64,000 bases of DNA from Citreicella sp. C3M06. GTDB taxonomy: Bacteria > Pseudomonadota > Alphaproteobacteria > Rhodobacterales > Rhodobacteraceae. The DNA lies in assembly GCF_018860705.1 (NCBI RefSeq), contig NZ_JAHKQA010000042.1, positions 1 through 64,000 of the forward strand, written 5' to 3'. Positions within the stretch are counted from its first letter, which is position 1. Each line of letters starts with the position of its first letter. The notes under the pieces are model-generated. The model was not told where the DNA came from. It worked only from the letters and a program-made list of their open reading frames with translations, and did not search any database. The position numbers and the translations under genes were made by a program. Positions 43,265 through 51,238 of the stretch are shown here, piece by piece.

Positions 43265-43640
43265 CCCGGAGTATCCCCCGAAAGGTATCCGCTGGCAAGC
43301 GCCCCTCTGGCACCTATACGCCCGCCACGCCCCATCCCGCAGACGGGTACCCAAGGCTTGCGCCCCTGTCACAAAGGTATCCATTTGCAGGAAAGGCCAC
43401 ATCGGAGCCCAAGATGATTCGTGCCAGCAAGGCTCTAACACGGGTCAAAGCAGCGCTTTTGCCCCGTCTGCCCGCTGCAAACCCGAGAATCGGCACCCTT
43501 TCTCCTGCAAACGGGTGCCTGTGGCACCGAAAACGGATACCCAGCGCCCTGTATACGGGTCCCTTGGACTATGTTATCTAATTGTAAGTATTTAGCTTTA
43601 TCGTCCCTAAAGACTCTAAAGATCCTAAAGACTCGACAAA
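43265..43640. other. Probable replication origin with iterons
   Basis: The gap between rep and parA holds three direct repeats exactly 22 bases apart: ACGGGTGCCT (43511), ACGGATACCC (43533) and ACGGGTCCCT (43555). ACGGGTACCC at 43343, ACGGGTC at 43440 and inverted AAAGGTATCC copies at 43281 and 43374 are related. The iterons are followed by an AT-rich stretch (43570-43610) with two copies of CCTAAAGACTC (43606 and 43624, spaced 18). This is the expected build of an iteron-controlled origin with a melting region. Confidence 0.7.
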
Positions 43641-43769
43641 GCAATCTGCCCGCTGCTTGCCTGAATAATCAATGGATTGACCGCGTTGGCAGATCCGCGT
43701 TTCACAAGCCGCTCTTCATGTGCCATAGTTTCCCCGATATCGCGGCAACAAGCGAACATCCGAGGCACC

Positions 43770-45194
43770 ATGGCACAGAAACCCAGTGGCGCGGGCAAGC
43801 CCGATCTGCCCCCGTATTTCAACATCGACCCGGCAAAGGCCGAAAGCAAGCTTGGCGCGCCGATCGATACCGCGCGCTTTGCCAAGGCGGCGGCTTTTGC
43901 CGCGCGTGGGCGCGACGATCTGGCCAAACGCGGCTATGCCCCTGACGGGCAAAAACGGCTGCGGCGGTTTTCCACGTGGGAGGTTTGTCGCTACCTGATC
44001 CCCGTCGCCAGCGCGCATCTGCGCCGGGTGCTGCGGCAGAATCCCGAGCTGCCGCAGGGCGAAGGCGAGGGCAATTCCAAGTGGTTCACGCTTGAGGAAA
44101 TCCTGATCCTGCGCGACCATTTCGCCATCGAGGGCGCCAAGGATCGAGAATACCGCGCATGGCGCCCCGAGGGGCTGCCTGCCAAGGTCGTCGCCGTGGC
44201 CAATTTCAAGGGCGGCGTCGGCAAGACCTCGACCGCCGCGCATCTGGCGATGAGCGCGGCGCTGGATGGCTACAAGGTGCTGGTGATCGACCTCGACAGT
44301 CAGGGCTCGATGACCTCGATCATGGGCGGCAAGGTCGAGGACGAATGGCAGACGGTGTTCCCACTGCTGGCCCGCGATTTCGCCCAGCATCTTGCCGCCG
44401 AAAACCGGGTGCGCGAGGCCGAAGGGCAAACTCCTTTCGATTTCGACGAAACCCTGTCCGAAGCGTTAAAGGTTTCGCCACGAAACCTCGTGCAGAAAAC
44501 CCACTGGCCCAATATCGACCTGATCGGCGCCCAGCTGAACCTGTACTGGGCGGAATTTCAGGTGCCGGTGTGGCGGATGCGGGCGCGCAGCTGGGCGCTG
44601 TGGGACAGTCTGCAAAACGCGCTGAGCGAGGGCGGCCTGCTTGATGAATATGACATTGTGCTGCTCGATACCCCGCCGGCGCTGGGGTATCTGACCATCA
44701 ATGCGCTGGCCGCAGCCGACATTCTTCTGGTGCCGCTGGGGGCGTCGTTTCTGGAATTCGACAGCACGGGGCGGTTTTTCGACATGATCTATTCCACCTT
44801 CGCGTCGATCGAAGATGGCGAGAACAGCCGGTTGCGCGCCGAAGGTCTGCCCGAGACCCGGTTCGAATGGGATGCGGTGCGGGCGCTGGTGACGCGGTTC
44901 GATGCCGGGCAGCAGACCGATCTTGCCAATGTCATTCAGGCCTATTTCGGCGAGTTCATGACCACCTATCGTCAGGAAGTCACCGCCATGGTCGGGCAGG
45001 CGGGCGAACAGGTGAGTGGCATCTACGAGACCGATTATCGCGACTTCAACCGCGACACCTATGTGCGCGGGCGCGAGACGTTTGACCGCACATGGGCCGA
45101 GGTCAAGGAAGTGATCCTTGGCTGCTGGTGGCGGGATCTGAAGATGGCCGAGGCGGAAAGGGCCGCTGGCGCAGGTGAGCAGGAGGCAAGCTGA
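43770..45194 (+). CDS. parA: Plasmid partition ATPase ParA (type Ia)
   Basis: This 474-residue protein has an N-terminal DNA-binding region (about 50-125, FSTWEVCRYLIPVASAHLRRVL) and a Walker-type ATPase (FKGGVGKTSTAAH at about 155-167; VLVIDLDSQGS; VLLDTPPALG). Type Ia ParA proteins move replicons to daughter cells and repress their own operon through the N-terminal region. I start it at ATG 43770 behind CGAGG; the upstream frame is unlikely to be translated. Its stop overlaps the parB start (TGATG). Confidence 0.93.
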   Translation: MAQKPSGAGKPDLPPYFNIDPAKAESKLGAPIDTARFAKAAAFAARGRDDLAKRGYAPDGQKRLRRFSTWEVCRYLIPVASAHLRRVLRQNPELPQGEGEGNSKWFTLEEILILRDHFAIEGAKDREYRAWRPEGLPAKVVAVANFKGGVGKTSTAAHLAMSAALDGYKVLVIDLDSQGSMTSIMGGKVEDEWQTVFPLLARDFAQHLAAENRVREAEGQTPFDFDETLSEALKVSPRNLVQKTHWPNIDLIGAQLNLYWAEFQVPVWRMRARSWALWDSLQNALSEGGLLDEYDIVLLDTPPALGYLTINALAAADILLVPLGASFLEFDSTGRFFDMIYSTFASIEDGENSRLRAEGLPETRFEWDAVRALVTRFDAGQQTDLANVIQAYFGEFMTTYRQEVTAMVGQAGEQVSGIYETDYRDFNRDTYVRGRETFDRTWAEVKEVILGCWWRDLKMAEAERAAGAGEQEAS

Positions 45195-46264
45195 TGGCAA
45201 GACGCAGAAAGCTGGAGGCGCCAAGCGCCGATGAATTGCAACGGCTCGAGGCCGAGTTCACCGCCGGGCCGGTTGGCCGCGCCGCGCCGATCGCGCAGGT
45301 CGCGGGCGAGGCGGCGGCAGGGCATGATCCGCGCCCGGCCGAGGCGCGCGAAACCGCCGCGCGCGACCGGGTTGATGCGCAGGCGCATCGCGACGCCAAG
45401 GACCGGGGGCTGCTGCTGCTGGACATCCCTTTGGGCGAGATCGAGGCCGACGCGCTGGTGCGCGACCGCGTGGTGATGGACCACGAGGAGATGGAAGAGC
45501 TCAAGGCGTCGATTTCCCGCAACGGGCTGCGCCTGCCGATCGAAGTGTTCGAACGGGCGGGGCAGGGGCCGAAATGGGGGCTGCTGTCGGGCTATCGCCG
45601 CCTGCACGCCATGCGCGCCCTGCATGCGATGACCCAGCTCGAGGCGCATGCGTCGATCAAGGCCATCGTGCGCGACCCGGCGGCGATGGGCGGCACGTTT
45701 GCGGCGATGATCGAGGAAAACGAGATCCGCTCGGCGCTCTCGCCCTATGAGCGCGGCCGCATCGCGGTGATCGCGGCGCAGCAGGGCGCGTTTGGCAGCA
45801 CCGAAGAGGCGGTGGCGACGCTGTTCCCGCAGGCCTCCAAGGCGAAGCGTTCGAAGATCCGCAGTTTTGCGCTGATCTTTGAAGAGCTGGGCGACATGCT
45901 GACCTTCCCCGACCTGATCAAGGAAAAGGACGGGCTGGCGTTGGCCACGGCGCTGCGCGGCGGCGCCGAGACCCGTCTGCGCGAGGTGTTGGCCGAGCGG
46001 GTGCCGGAGACCCCGGCGCAAGAGGCGCAGCTGATTGCCGACGCGCTGGCCGATCTGGAACCGGCCCCCGAGCCGCGCCGGGGCGGGCGCCCCAAAGCCG
46101 CGCCAAAGCTGGTGCGCCGGGTGCAGACCGACAGCGGGGTGAGCTTGCAATCGGGCGAGGACGCGCAGGGCTGGTTTATCCGCCTCAAGGGCGGGCGGGT
46201 GGATCGCGAACTGGTCGAAGTGCTGATGTCGGAAATGGAGCGCCTGCTTGGCGATCCGGACTGA
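45194..46264 (+). CDS. parB: Plasmid partition protein ParB
   Basis: This 356-residue centromere-binding protein has a low-complexity N-terminus, the ParB/Srx CTPase domain (about 75-175, including LLSGYRRLHAMRAL for the GxRR motif and MIEENEIRSALSPYERG), a helix-turn-helix centre (about 190-235) and a C-terminal dimerisation part. It loads on parS sites and stimulates ParA. No clear parS cluster was found within the window. Confidence 0.93.
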   Translation: MARRRKLEAPSADELQRLEAEFTAGPVGRAAPIAQVAGEAAAGHDPRPAEARETAARDRVDAQAHRDAKDRGLLLLDIPLGEIEADALVRDRVVMDHEEMEELKASISRNGLRLPIEVFERAGQGPKWGLLSGYRRLHAMRALHAMTQLEAHASIKAIVRDPAAMGGTFAAMIEENEIRSALSPYERGRIAVIAAQQGAFGSTEEAVATLFPQASKAKRSKIRSFALIFEELGDMLTFPDLIKEKDGLALATALRGGAETRLREVLAERVPETPAQEAQLIADALADLEPAPEPRRGGRPKAAPKLVRRVQTDSGVSLQSGEDAQGWFIRLKGGRVDRELVEVLMSEMERLLGDPD

Positions 46265-46309
46265 TGTGCCGCGATGCGGGCAGGCCTTGAAAAATAATCG
46301 CCTTAACAG

Positions 46310-46335
46310 GGAACCAAAGCTTTGAGCGATGCGTT
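46310..46335 (+). promoter_or_regulatory. General-stress (EcfG-type) promoter of bphO-bphP
   Basis: GGAAC (46310-46314), a 17-base spacer and CGTT (46332-46335) match the consensus recognised by the alphaproteobacterial general-stress sigma factor EcfG (GGAAC-N16/17-CGTT). It lies 55 bases upstream of the heme oxygenase start codon in the correct direction, and no equally good housekeeping promoter is visible. Confidence 0.7.
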
Positions 46336-46389
46336 AATCACGTTAAAGGGATTTTACGCGTCGCGCGGCGATATGAGGGACAGACCGGT

Positions 46390-46923
46390 TTGACGACTCC
46401 TCAGGACAGGGCCGAGCCCGGCTTCCGCCATCTGTTGCGTGTGCAGACCAAAGCTGCGCATGACACCGCCGAGGCGGTTTTTTCTCGTTTTATCAATGAC
46501 CCGCGCGCGGGGCTTGCGTGGTTCCTAGCGGCGCAGCATGCGGCTTTTGCTGCACTGCAGCATGGGGCGCAGACCGGCGCGCTGCTCAGCGATCTGACGG
46601 CGCGGCTAGAGTCCGATCTGGCGGATCTGGGCCGGGTTCCGGTAGCGGTGCGTGGCGTCGATATCGACCCGCTGGCCGTCGATTACCTCGTGCTGGGCTC
46701 GCGGCTTGGCACCGAAGTTCTGCGCCGCCGACTGATGGCCGAGACCCCGCCCATGCCGATCCCTTCTTATTTCCTTGCCTGCGCGGCTCCGGGGCTGTGG
46801 CGGCAGCATTGCGCCTGCCTTGACGCCATTGCCCCGGACAGCCCGCGGGCGCGCCACCTGACCATCGACGTTATCGCAGGGTATGAGCTGTTCCGCCGCG
46901 CGGCGGGCGCCCAGCCCGACTGA
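46390..46923 (+). CDS. bphO: Heme oxygenase of the bacteriophytochrome operon
   Basis: This 177-residue protein is a BphO-type heme oxygenase that opens heme to biliverdin, the chromophore of the adjacent phytochrome. It has the proximal-His region LLRVQTKAAHDTAEAVFSRF and distal helix residues near VDYLVLGSRLGTEVLRRR. The family is very divergent, so the match is by pattern and context. It starts with TTG at 46390 with GAGGGA nine bases upstream; no in-frame ATG exists nearby. It precedes bphP by 12 bases. Confidence 0.85.
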   Translation: MTTPQDRAEPGFRHLLRVQTKAAHDTAEAVFSRFINDPRAGLAWFLAAQHAAFAALQHGAQTGALLSDLTARLESDLADLGRVPVAVRGVDIDPLAVDYLVLGSRLGTEVLRRRLMAETPPMPIPSYFLACAAPGLWRQHCACLDAIAPDSPRARHLTIDVIAGYELFRRAAGAQPD

Positions 46924-46935
46924 AGGACATTTTCC

Positions 46936-49521
46936 ATGGCCCCTGCCGAAGACGGCTCCGCCCCGCAGACCAGCGTCGATCTGACAAATTGCGACCGCGA
47001 GCCGATCCACCGGCTTGGCCGGGTGCAATCCTACGGGGCGCTGATCGCGGTGTCTGGCGATCTGATCGTGCAACATGCCTCTGACAACCTTGGCGAGATC
47101 CTCGGCGTGTCGGCGCAGGACGCGCTGGGGCGGCCGCTGAACGAGCTGATCGTGTCGGACGGGTTTCAGCGCATCCGGCAGGCGCTGCGCACGATCAAGG
47201 ATCCGGACGGCGTGGCGCGTCTGTTCGGCGTGACGATGCGGGCCAGCGGGCGGGCGTTCGACGTGTCGGTGCATGGCTCTGGCGCGCGGCTGATCGTCGA
47301 ATTCGAACCCAAGGCGGAAAACCGGGGCAGGGACGTGCTGCTGGATGTCTACCCGCATATCGCCGCGCTGCGCCATGACGGCGGCCTCGATCGGCTTGCA
47401 CGCGACGCCGCCCGTGCGTTACGCAGCATCTCGGGCTTTGACAGCGTCATGGTCTATCAGTTCCAGCCTGATGCCAGCGGCAAGGTCATTGCCGAAAGCC
47501 GCGCTGATGGCCAGCGCCGCTATCTTGACCAGATGTTCCCGGCCTCGGACATTCCGATACAGGCGCGCGCGCTTTACACTCGCTCGCTGTTGCGGCTGAT
47601 CGGCGATGTCGATGATCCTGGCAGCGCCATCACCCCGCCCGTCACGCTGGATGGTCAGCCGCTTGACCTGTCGCTGGCGGTCACTCGGGCGGTGTCGCCG
47701 ATCCATCTGGAATACCTGCGCAACATGGGGGTGCGGGGGTCGATGTCGGTGTCGATCATGAAGGACGGCGCGCTCTGGGGGCTGTTTGCCTGCCACCACG
47801 ACAGCCCGCACTACATCGATTACGAGCGCCGCACCGCGATCGAGATGTTCGCGCATATGTTCAGCTACGAGCTGACCCGCCACGAGACCGCGCAGCGCAA
47901 GATCACCGAAGACGCCACGCTGCGGCTTCAGTCCCAGCTGATGGCCGATATGGCCAATGGGCGCGGGCTGGCCGACAGCCTGCTGGCAGTGTCCGAAGAC
48001 CTTGACCGGGTGATCCCGCATGACGGGCTTGTGCTGTATGAAAACGAGGTGTTCAGCGCCACCGGCAGCACCCCGACCGAAGAGGAATTCCTTGGCATCA
48101 CGCGGTTTCTCGACCGGTCCATCGGCTCGGGGGTGTTCGAGACCCATTGCCTTGCTAAGCTGCACCCGCCCGCCCGCGATTACGCGGACAGGGCCGCAGG
48201 CCTTCTGGCCATTCCGATCAGCAAGCGCCCGCGCGACTATCTGGTGCTGCTGCGCCGTCAGGCGGTGGACAGCGTCACTTGGGCGGGCAATCCCGAAAAG
48301 CCGGTCACGGTGGGGCCAAACGGCATTCGCCTGACCCCGCGCAAGAGCTTTGAGGCGTGGCGCGAGACGGTGACCGGCCAGTCGCGGCCATGGTCCGAGG
48401 GTGAACGCCACGCGGCATCGGTGCTGCGCACGGTGTTGCTTGAGGTGTTCCTCAAGGTCACCGATGCGGCCAACATCGAACGCAAGCGGGCGCAGGAACA
48501 GCAGCAGTTGCTGATCTCGGAGTTGAACCACCGGGTGCGCAACATTCTCAACCTGATGCGCGGCCTGCTGGCGCAATCGCGCAGCACCGCCCGCACGCTT
48601 GAGGAATTCACCGAGAACCTCGACGGGCGCATTCAGGCGCTGGCCCGCGCCCATGACCAACTGACCGCCGAGCAATGGGAGCCGGCCTCGTTCAAAGAGC
48701 TGCTGAGCTGCGAATTCGCCGCCTATGCCGGGGCGATGGCCGAGCGGGTGCAGATCATCGGCCCTGACGCCATGGTCTTGCCGCGCGCCTTCACCACGCT
48801 GGCGCTGGTGCTGCACGAGATGGCGACCAATTCGTGCAAATACGGTGCGCTGCGAGAGGCTGGCGGCCAAGTGATCGTGCGCACATCTGTGGATCGCTCT
48901 GGCGGTTTCCTGTTCGACTGGGTCGAACGCGGCGGCCCGCCGGTGGCCCCGCCGCAGCGGCGCGGGTTCGGCACCACCATCATCGAAGGGGCCATTCCGC
49001 ATGAACTGCAGGGCGACGCCGAGATCGCTTACAAGCTGACCGGCGTCGAGGCGCATTTCCGCCTGCCGCCCACGGTGCTGTCGCAGATTGTCGACGAGGC
49101 GATGCCGGGCGCGGCCCAAGACCCTGTCGCCGCCGCGCCCTCTGCGCAGTTCCGGCTGGCCGGGCAGGGGCTTGTGCTGGAGGATACGCTGATCATCGCG
49201 ATGGATGCGCAGGGCATTCTGGAGGATCTGGGCGCGGAGAAGGTCGAGATCCGCGCCTCGGTGGCCGAAGCGCTGGACTGGCTGTCGGGCAACGAGGTGC
49301 AGTTCGCGCTGCTGGATGTCAATCTGGGCGACGGGCAGTCGCTGCCGGTGGCCGAGGCGCTGGCGGCGCGCGGCGTGCCCTTTGTGCTGGCGACGGGCTA
49401 TGGCGCAACGGCAGAGCTTGCCGCGACCTATCCGCCCTGCGCCGTCGTGCAAAAGCCGTTCTCGGAGGCGTCGATTCTGGCCGCGCTGCGAGAGGCGGCA
49501 AAGCTGCACCAAGGCGCATAG
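46936..49521 (+). CDS. bphP: Bacteriophytochrome HWE-type histidine kinase with C-terminal receiver
   Basis: This 861-residue red/far-red light sensor has PAS, GAF and PHY domains. The biliverdin-binding Cys is C19 (DLTNCDREPIHRLGRVQSYG region), the GAF has FPASDIP (201-207) and SPIHLEYLRNMG, and the PHY tongue has PRKSF. A kinase of the HWE/HisKA_2 type follows, with His532 in ELNHRVRN and an ATPase domain to about 700. The last 120 residues are a receiver (LLDVNLGDG with the acceptor Asp, then VVQKPF). It is thus a self-contained hybrid kinase, and its output partner is not in this operon. HWE kinases often feed the general-stress pathway. Confidence 0.94.
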   Translation: MAPAEDGSAPQTSVDLTNCDREPIHRLGRVQSYGALIAVSGDLIVQHASDNLGEILGVSAQDALGRPLNELIVSDGFQRIRQALRTIKDPDGVARLFGVTMRASGRAFDVSVHGSGARLIVEFEPKAENRGRDVLLDVYPHIAALRHDGGLDRLARDAARALRSISGFDSVMVYQFQPDASGKVIAESRADGQRRYLDQMFPASDIPIQARALYTRSLLRLIGDVDDPGSAITPPVTLDGQPLDLSLAVTRAVSPIHLEYLRNMGVRGSMSVSIMKDGALWGLFACHHDSPHYIDYERRTAIEMFAHMFSYELTRHETAQRKITEDATLRLQSQLMADMANGRGLADSLLAVSEDLDRVIPHDGLVLYENEVFSATGSTPTEEEFLGITRFLDRSIGSGVFETHCLAKLHPPARDYADRAAGLLAIPISKRPRDYLVLLRRQAVDSVTWAGNPEKPVTVGPNGIRLTPRKSFEAWRETVTGQSRPWSEGERHAASVLRTVLLEVFLKVTDAANIERKRAQEQQQLLISELNHRVRNILNLMRGLLAQSRSTARTLEEFTENLDGRIQALARAHDQLTAEQWEPASFKELLSCEFAAYAGAMAERVQIIGPDAMVLPRAFTTLALVLHEMATNSCKYGALREAGGQVIVRTSVDRSGGFLFDWVERGGPPVAPPQRRGFGTTIIEGAIPHELQGDAEIAYKLTGVEAHFRLPPTVLSQIVDEAMPGAAQDPVAAAPSAQFRLAGQGLVLEDTLIIAMDAQGILEDLGAEKVEIRASVAEALDWLSGNEVQFALLDVNLGDGQSLPVAEALAARGVPFVLATGYGATAELAATYPPCAVVQKPFSEASILAALREAAKLHQGA

Positions 49522-49758
49522 CGTGATTGACGCAGCGGCAGATCGGCCTTGCCGATGACAGCCAGAGCCGTGGCGCTTGCGTGCGTCGGCTGGGGCGGCT
49601 TGCGTGATCGCAGCGCTGTTCAAGGGCGGGATGGTCCGCGCAGACGCAATTTCTGCGCGCATCTGCCCGAAACTTTGGCAATATCGGGCCATTGCCTCTT
49701 GCCGTCGGGGGGCGCATCGGCAACATCCCTGCCAAATCAGAAAATAGGGACAGATCCG

Positions 49759-50742
49759 ATGAAAGCCTTTCTTCTTTCGCTGACCGCCACGCTGGCGCTG
49801 GCAGCCCCCGCCATGGCGCAGGATTTCGTGGCCCGCATCGGGCATCTGGAAAGCACCGCGCAAAGCCGCCATATCCATCTGGACAAGGTCGCCGCGCTGG
49901 TCGCCGAGCGCACCGGCGGCGCGGTGGAATTCCAGATCTTTCCGCAGGGCCAGCTGGGCAACCAGCGCCAGATGACCGAAGGTGTGCAGCTGGGCACGCT
50001 TGAGGCGACGGTGTCGCCCGCGGCCTTCCTTGGCGGCTTCAACCCGGTGGTGTCGGTGCTGGATATTCCCTACCTGATCCCCGCCGATGCGGCAGAGGCC
50101 GCAGCCCTGCGTGACGGGCCGTTCGGGCAGGCGCTGCTGGACAGCTTCAGCGACAAGGGGCTGGTCGCCATCGAGCTTTGGCCCAACGGCACCAAGCAGT
50201 TCACCTCGAACGAGCCGCTGGCCTCGCTGGAGGATTTCGCCGGGCAGAAGTTCCGCGTCATGGACAGCTCGATCCTGATCGAGCAGTACAACGCGCTTGG
50301 CGCCTCGGCCATCGCGCTGCCGTTCGGCGAGCTGTACACCTCGCTTCAGACCGGCGTGGTGGATGGCGAGGAAAACCCCGCCGACACCATCCGCGCGATG
50401 AAGTTCAACGAGGTGCAGAAATACATGGTGGTTTCGGATCACGGCGCCATGGAAGACGTGGTGCTGTTCAACCCGATGTTCTGGGACAGCCTGCCCGAAG
50501 AGTATCGCGACGTGATCACCGAGGCTTTTGCCGAAGTCATCCCCGAGCTGACCGCCCACAAGGCCGCCGCCGTGGCCTCGGCGATCGAAGACATTAAGGC
50601 CTCGGGAACCGACGTGCGCGTTGCCGACAGCGATGAGCGCGCGGCGCTGCGCGCGCTGACCTTCGGCCCGGCCTCGGCGGCCTATGTGGCCAAGGCGGGC
50701 GAGGCCGGTCAGGCGCTGCTTGATATCTACGCAGCGCAGTAA
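49759..50742 (+). CDS. dctP: TRAP transporter substrate-binding protein DctP
   Basis: This 327-residue protein has a signal peptide (cleavage near AMAQDF, about residue 20) and the DctP fold (HLDKVAALVAERTGGAVEFQIFPQGQLG, GVVDGEENPADTIRAMKF). The Arg that normally clamps a carboxylate ligand lies in AGQKFRVMDSS. It catches an organic acid or similar compound in the periplasm. AGGGA precedes the start. The 237 bases upstream hold no clear gene. Confidence 0.92.
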   Translation: MKAFLLSLTATLALAAPAMAQDFVARIGHLESTAQSRHIHLDKVAALVAERTGGAVEFQIFPQGQLGNQRQMTEGVQLGTLEATVSPAAFLGGFNPVVSVLDIPYLIPADAAEAAALRDGPFGQALLDSFSDKGLVAIELWPNGTKQFTSNEPLASLEDFAGQKFRVMDSSILIEQYNALGASAIALPFGELYTSLQTGVVDGEENPADTIRAMKFNEVQKYMVVSDHGAMEDVVLFNPMFWDSLPEEYRDVITEAFAEVIPELTAHKAAAVASAIEDIKASGTDVRVADSDERAALRALTFGPASAAYVAKAGEAGQALLDIYAAQ

Positions 50743-50746
50743 GCCG

Positions 50747-51238
50747 GTGATTGCCCTGCGCCTGTTGCGCCGCGTTGAACGCGCGGCGCTTGTCTGCCTG
50801 TTTCTGGGAATGGTGTTTCTATACACCGGGTCGGTGATCACGCGCGAGATCGGCGGGCGCGTCGCGTCGGATTTCGCATGGATCGAAGAAGCGGTGCGGA
50901 TGATGAATCTGTTTCTGGTGTTCCTCGCGCTGGGGCTGGCGCTGGAGCGGGGCAAACATGTCGGCATCCATACGCTGCGCGAACGGCTTGCGCCCGGCGC
51001 GGTGCGCTGGGTGCGGCGGGGCATCGACCTTTTGGGGCTGGGGTTCAGCCTGTACGTGGCGTGGCTGGCGGTTGGCCTTGTGCAATTCGTTCTGAAGACC
51101 GGGCAGACGTCGCCCACGCTGGGAGTGCCGATGGGGCTGATCTATATTGCGCCGGTGATCGGCTTTGCGCTGCTGGGGCTGCGCTACGGGCTTAGCCTGT
51201 TTGGCGTGATCGACCGCTTTTCGGTGGAAGACACATGA
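50747..51238 (+). CDS. dctQ: TRAP transporter small permease DctQ
   Basis: This 163-residue protein has four membrane helices and the DctQ pattern (FAWIEEAVRMMNLFLVFLALGLALERGKHVGI; ARE-like ERGKHV). It supports the large permease. The best start is GTG at 50747, four bases after the dctP stop; a longer frame begins inside dctP. It overlaps dctM by four bases. Confidence 0.88.
   Translation: MIALRLLRRVERAALVCLFLGMVFLYTGSVITREIGGRVASDFAWIEEAVRMMNLFLVFLALGLALERGKHVGIHTLRERLAPGAVRWVRRGIDLLGLGFSLYVAWLAVGLVQFVLKTGQTSPTLGVPMGLIYIAPVIGFALLGLRYGLSLFGVIDRFSVEDT

Noticed and set aside
43140-43340. N-terminal extension of the replication initiator to 43335
   Set aside because: The extension is low-complexity and overlaps iteron-like DNA; ATG 43188 has the better ribosome-binding site.
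47419-51117. Antisense open frame of 1232 codons opposite bphP and dctP
   Set aside because: It spans two clearly real genes on the other strand and has no recognisable domain; long antisense frames are expected in high-GC coding DNA.
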